This document shows, one piece after another, positions 5,318 to 5,935 of a stretch of DNA of 5,935 nucleotides. Position 1 is the first letter of the stretch; each line of letters begins with the position of its first letter. The notes under the pieces are model-generated. The model did not search any database and was not told the origin of the DNA. It worked only from the letters and a program-made list of their open reading frames with translations. A program made the translations under genes and the position numbers. Source of the stretch: Candidatus Mesolinea sp. (lineage in GTDB: Bacteria > Chloroflexota > Anaerolineae > Anaerolineales > Anaerolineaceae); NCBI GenBank assembly GCA_003499715.1, contig DNSH01000015.1, forward strand, positions 1 through 5,935, in the 5' to 3' direction.

Positions 5318-5935
5318 TTAGAGCGGTGGGACAAGCGCCGCAAACTCACCGGTTCTAACCATTGCAATCAAGCGGTTGAGGTAAGGGTATAGCAGTGCAT
5401 CTTCTGGGAGAAAGGGAATCTGCTGACGCACCAATTGATAAGCCTGAGCGCTGATCTGCCCGAGTTGCAGCCCTGGCTGTTTTTTAAGACGGAAATCCAC
5501 AGCTTGGGTTGCGCTCATCAGCTCAATAGCTAAGATCACAGAAAGATTTTCGAGGATATCGCGTACATGTCGGGCGGCATTAGGTCCCATGCTAACGTGG
5601 TCTTCCACATTACCTGAGGAAGGAATATTATCTGTGCTGGCAGGGTGAGAATATGTCTTATTCTCTGAGGTGAGGGCTGCAGCAGTGTATTGCAGCAGCA
5701 TAAAGCCCGAGTTGAGCCCACCACGCTCCGTCAGGAATGGCGGGTAAGGTAATTCTGCTTCGGATTTATCGACTAATTTGGCAATGCGCCGCTCGGACAT
5801 GTTTCCAAGATCGGTGAGGGCGATACCCAAGAAATCCAGAGATAGGGCTAAAGGCTCGCCATGGAAATTCCCCCCTGAAATCACCAGAGGTTCGCCAAAA
5901 TCATTCTCAAAGATAAGGGGGTTATCGGTAACCGA
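5318..5935 (-). CDS. hutH: Histidine ammonia-lyase family protein, C-terminal part (cut by window edge)
   Basis: The reading frame stays open to the right edge, giving the last 205 residues of a protein normally about 510 long; the GTG at 5884 inside it is not a start. In fragment numbering: SVTDNPLIF (1-9), SGGNFHGEPLAL (20-31), GNMSERR (44-50), GLNSGFMLLQYTAAALTSEN (73-92), SHPAS (96-100) and VEDHVSMG (110-117). These are hallmark HAL/aromatic amino acid lyase motifs. E111 corresponds to the active-site glutamate (E414 in Pseudomonas putida HAL); the residue before it is valine where glutamine is usual. The Ala-Ser-Gly that forms the MIO cofactor, and the residues separating histidine from tyrosine or phenylalanine substrates, lie outside. 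Histidine deamination to urocanate is the default expectation. The ORF ends with a short LVPPL tail that looks natural. Confidence 0.88.
   Translation of the reverse strand, partial: SVTDNPLIFENDFGEPLVISGGNFHGEPLALSLDFLGIALTDLGNMSERRIAKLVDKSEAELPYPPFLTERGGLNSGFMLLQYTAAALTSENKTYSHPASTDNIPSSGNVEDHVSMGPNAARHVRDILENLSVILAIELMSATQAVDFRLKKQPGLQLGQISAQAYQLVRQQIPFLPEDALLYPYLNRLIAMVRTGEFAALVPPL

Noticed and set aside
1..5935. Mobile elements, CRISPR arrays, tRNA/rRNA genes, riboswitches or a defence cluster
   Set aside because: No transposase or integrase motifs, no regularly spaced repeats and no tRNA-like cloverleaf were seen. The window is filled by housekeeping-type genes with short spacers, none longer than about 170 bp.

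Overview
The window looks like a stretch of ordinary bacterial chromosome at moderate GC, probably from an anaerobic member of the Chloroflexota (Anaerolineae-like). That placement is an inference from protein character: an archaeal-type cofactor-independent phosphoglycerate mutase ending in a LDKFGA-like tail, an AmmeMemoRadiSam radical SAM protein typical of anaerobes, and a coiled-coil/zinc-ribbon protein. No 16S or other phylogenetic marker is present. There are no mobile elements, CRISPR arrays, tRNAs or rRNAs.

Layout from left to right: (1) a small YggT-family membrane protein (+), converging at 10 bp on (2) a coiled-coil C4 zinc-ribbon protein (-). A 169-bp divergent spacer carries candidate extended -10 promoters for both directions. 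(3) A beta-hydroxyacid dehydrogenase resembling tartronate semialdehyde reductase / 3-hydroxyisobutyrate dehydrogenase (+), started at TTG behind a near-perfect Shine-Dalgarno. (4) An ApgM-type phosphoglycerate mutase (+), which has its own TATAAT box abutted by an imperfect 27-bp dyad and ends at a clear intrinsic terminator. (5) A nitrilase-superfamily carbon-nitrogen hydrolase (-). (6) An AmrS-type radical SAM enzyme (+), divergent from gene 5 across only 57 bp, where a perfect 13-bp palindrome reads as TACAAT on both strands. (7) The C-terminal 205 residues of a histidine ammonia-lyase family protein (-), running off the right edge.

Functionally the window is mixed. The dehydrogenase and mutase could meet around glycerate/2-phosphoglycerate, but the connecting glycerate kinase is not here. 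The hydrolase and radical SAM gene share what may be a symmetric bidirectional promoter and may be co-expressed; the usual AmmeMemoRadiSam partners (MEMO and AMMECR1 proteins) are not visible. The HAL fragment suggests amino-acid catabolism, but its MIO-forming and specificity-determining parts lie outside. The points most worth following are the hydrolase/AmrS divergent pair, the dyad at the mutase promoter, and a glutamate where the mutase is expected to have a metal-binding histidine. I saw no clearly novel multi-gene system.
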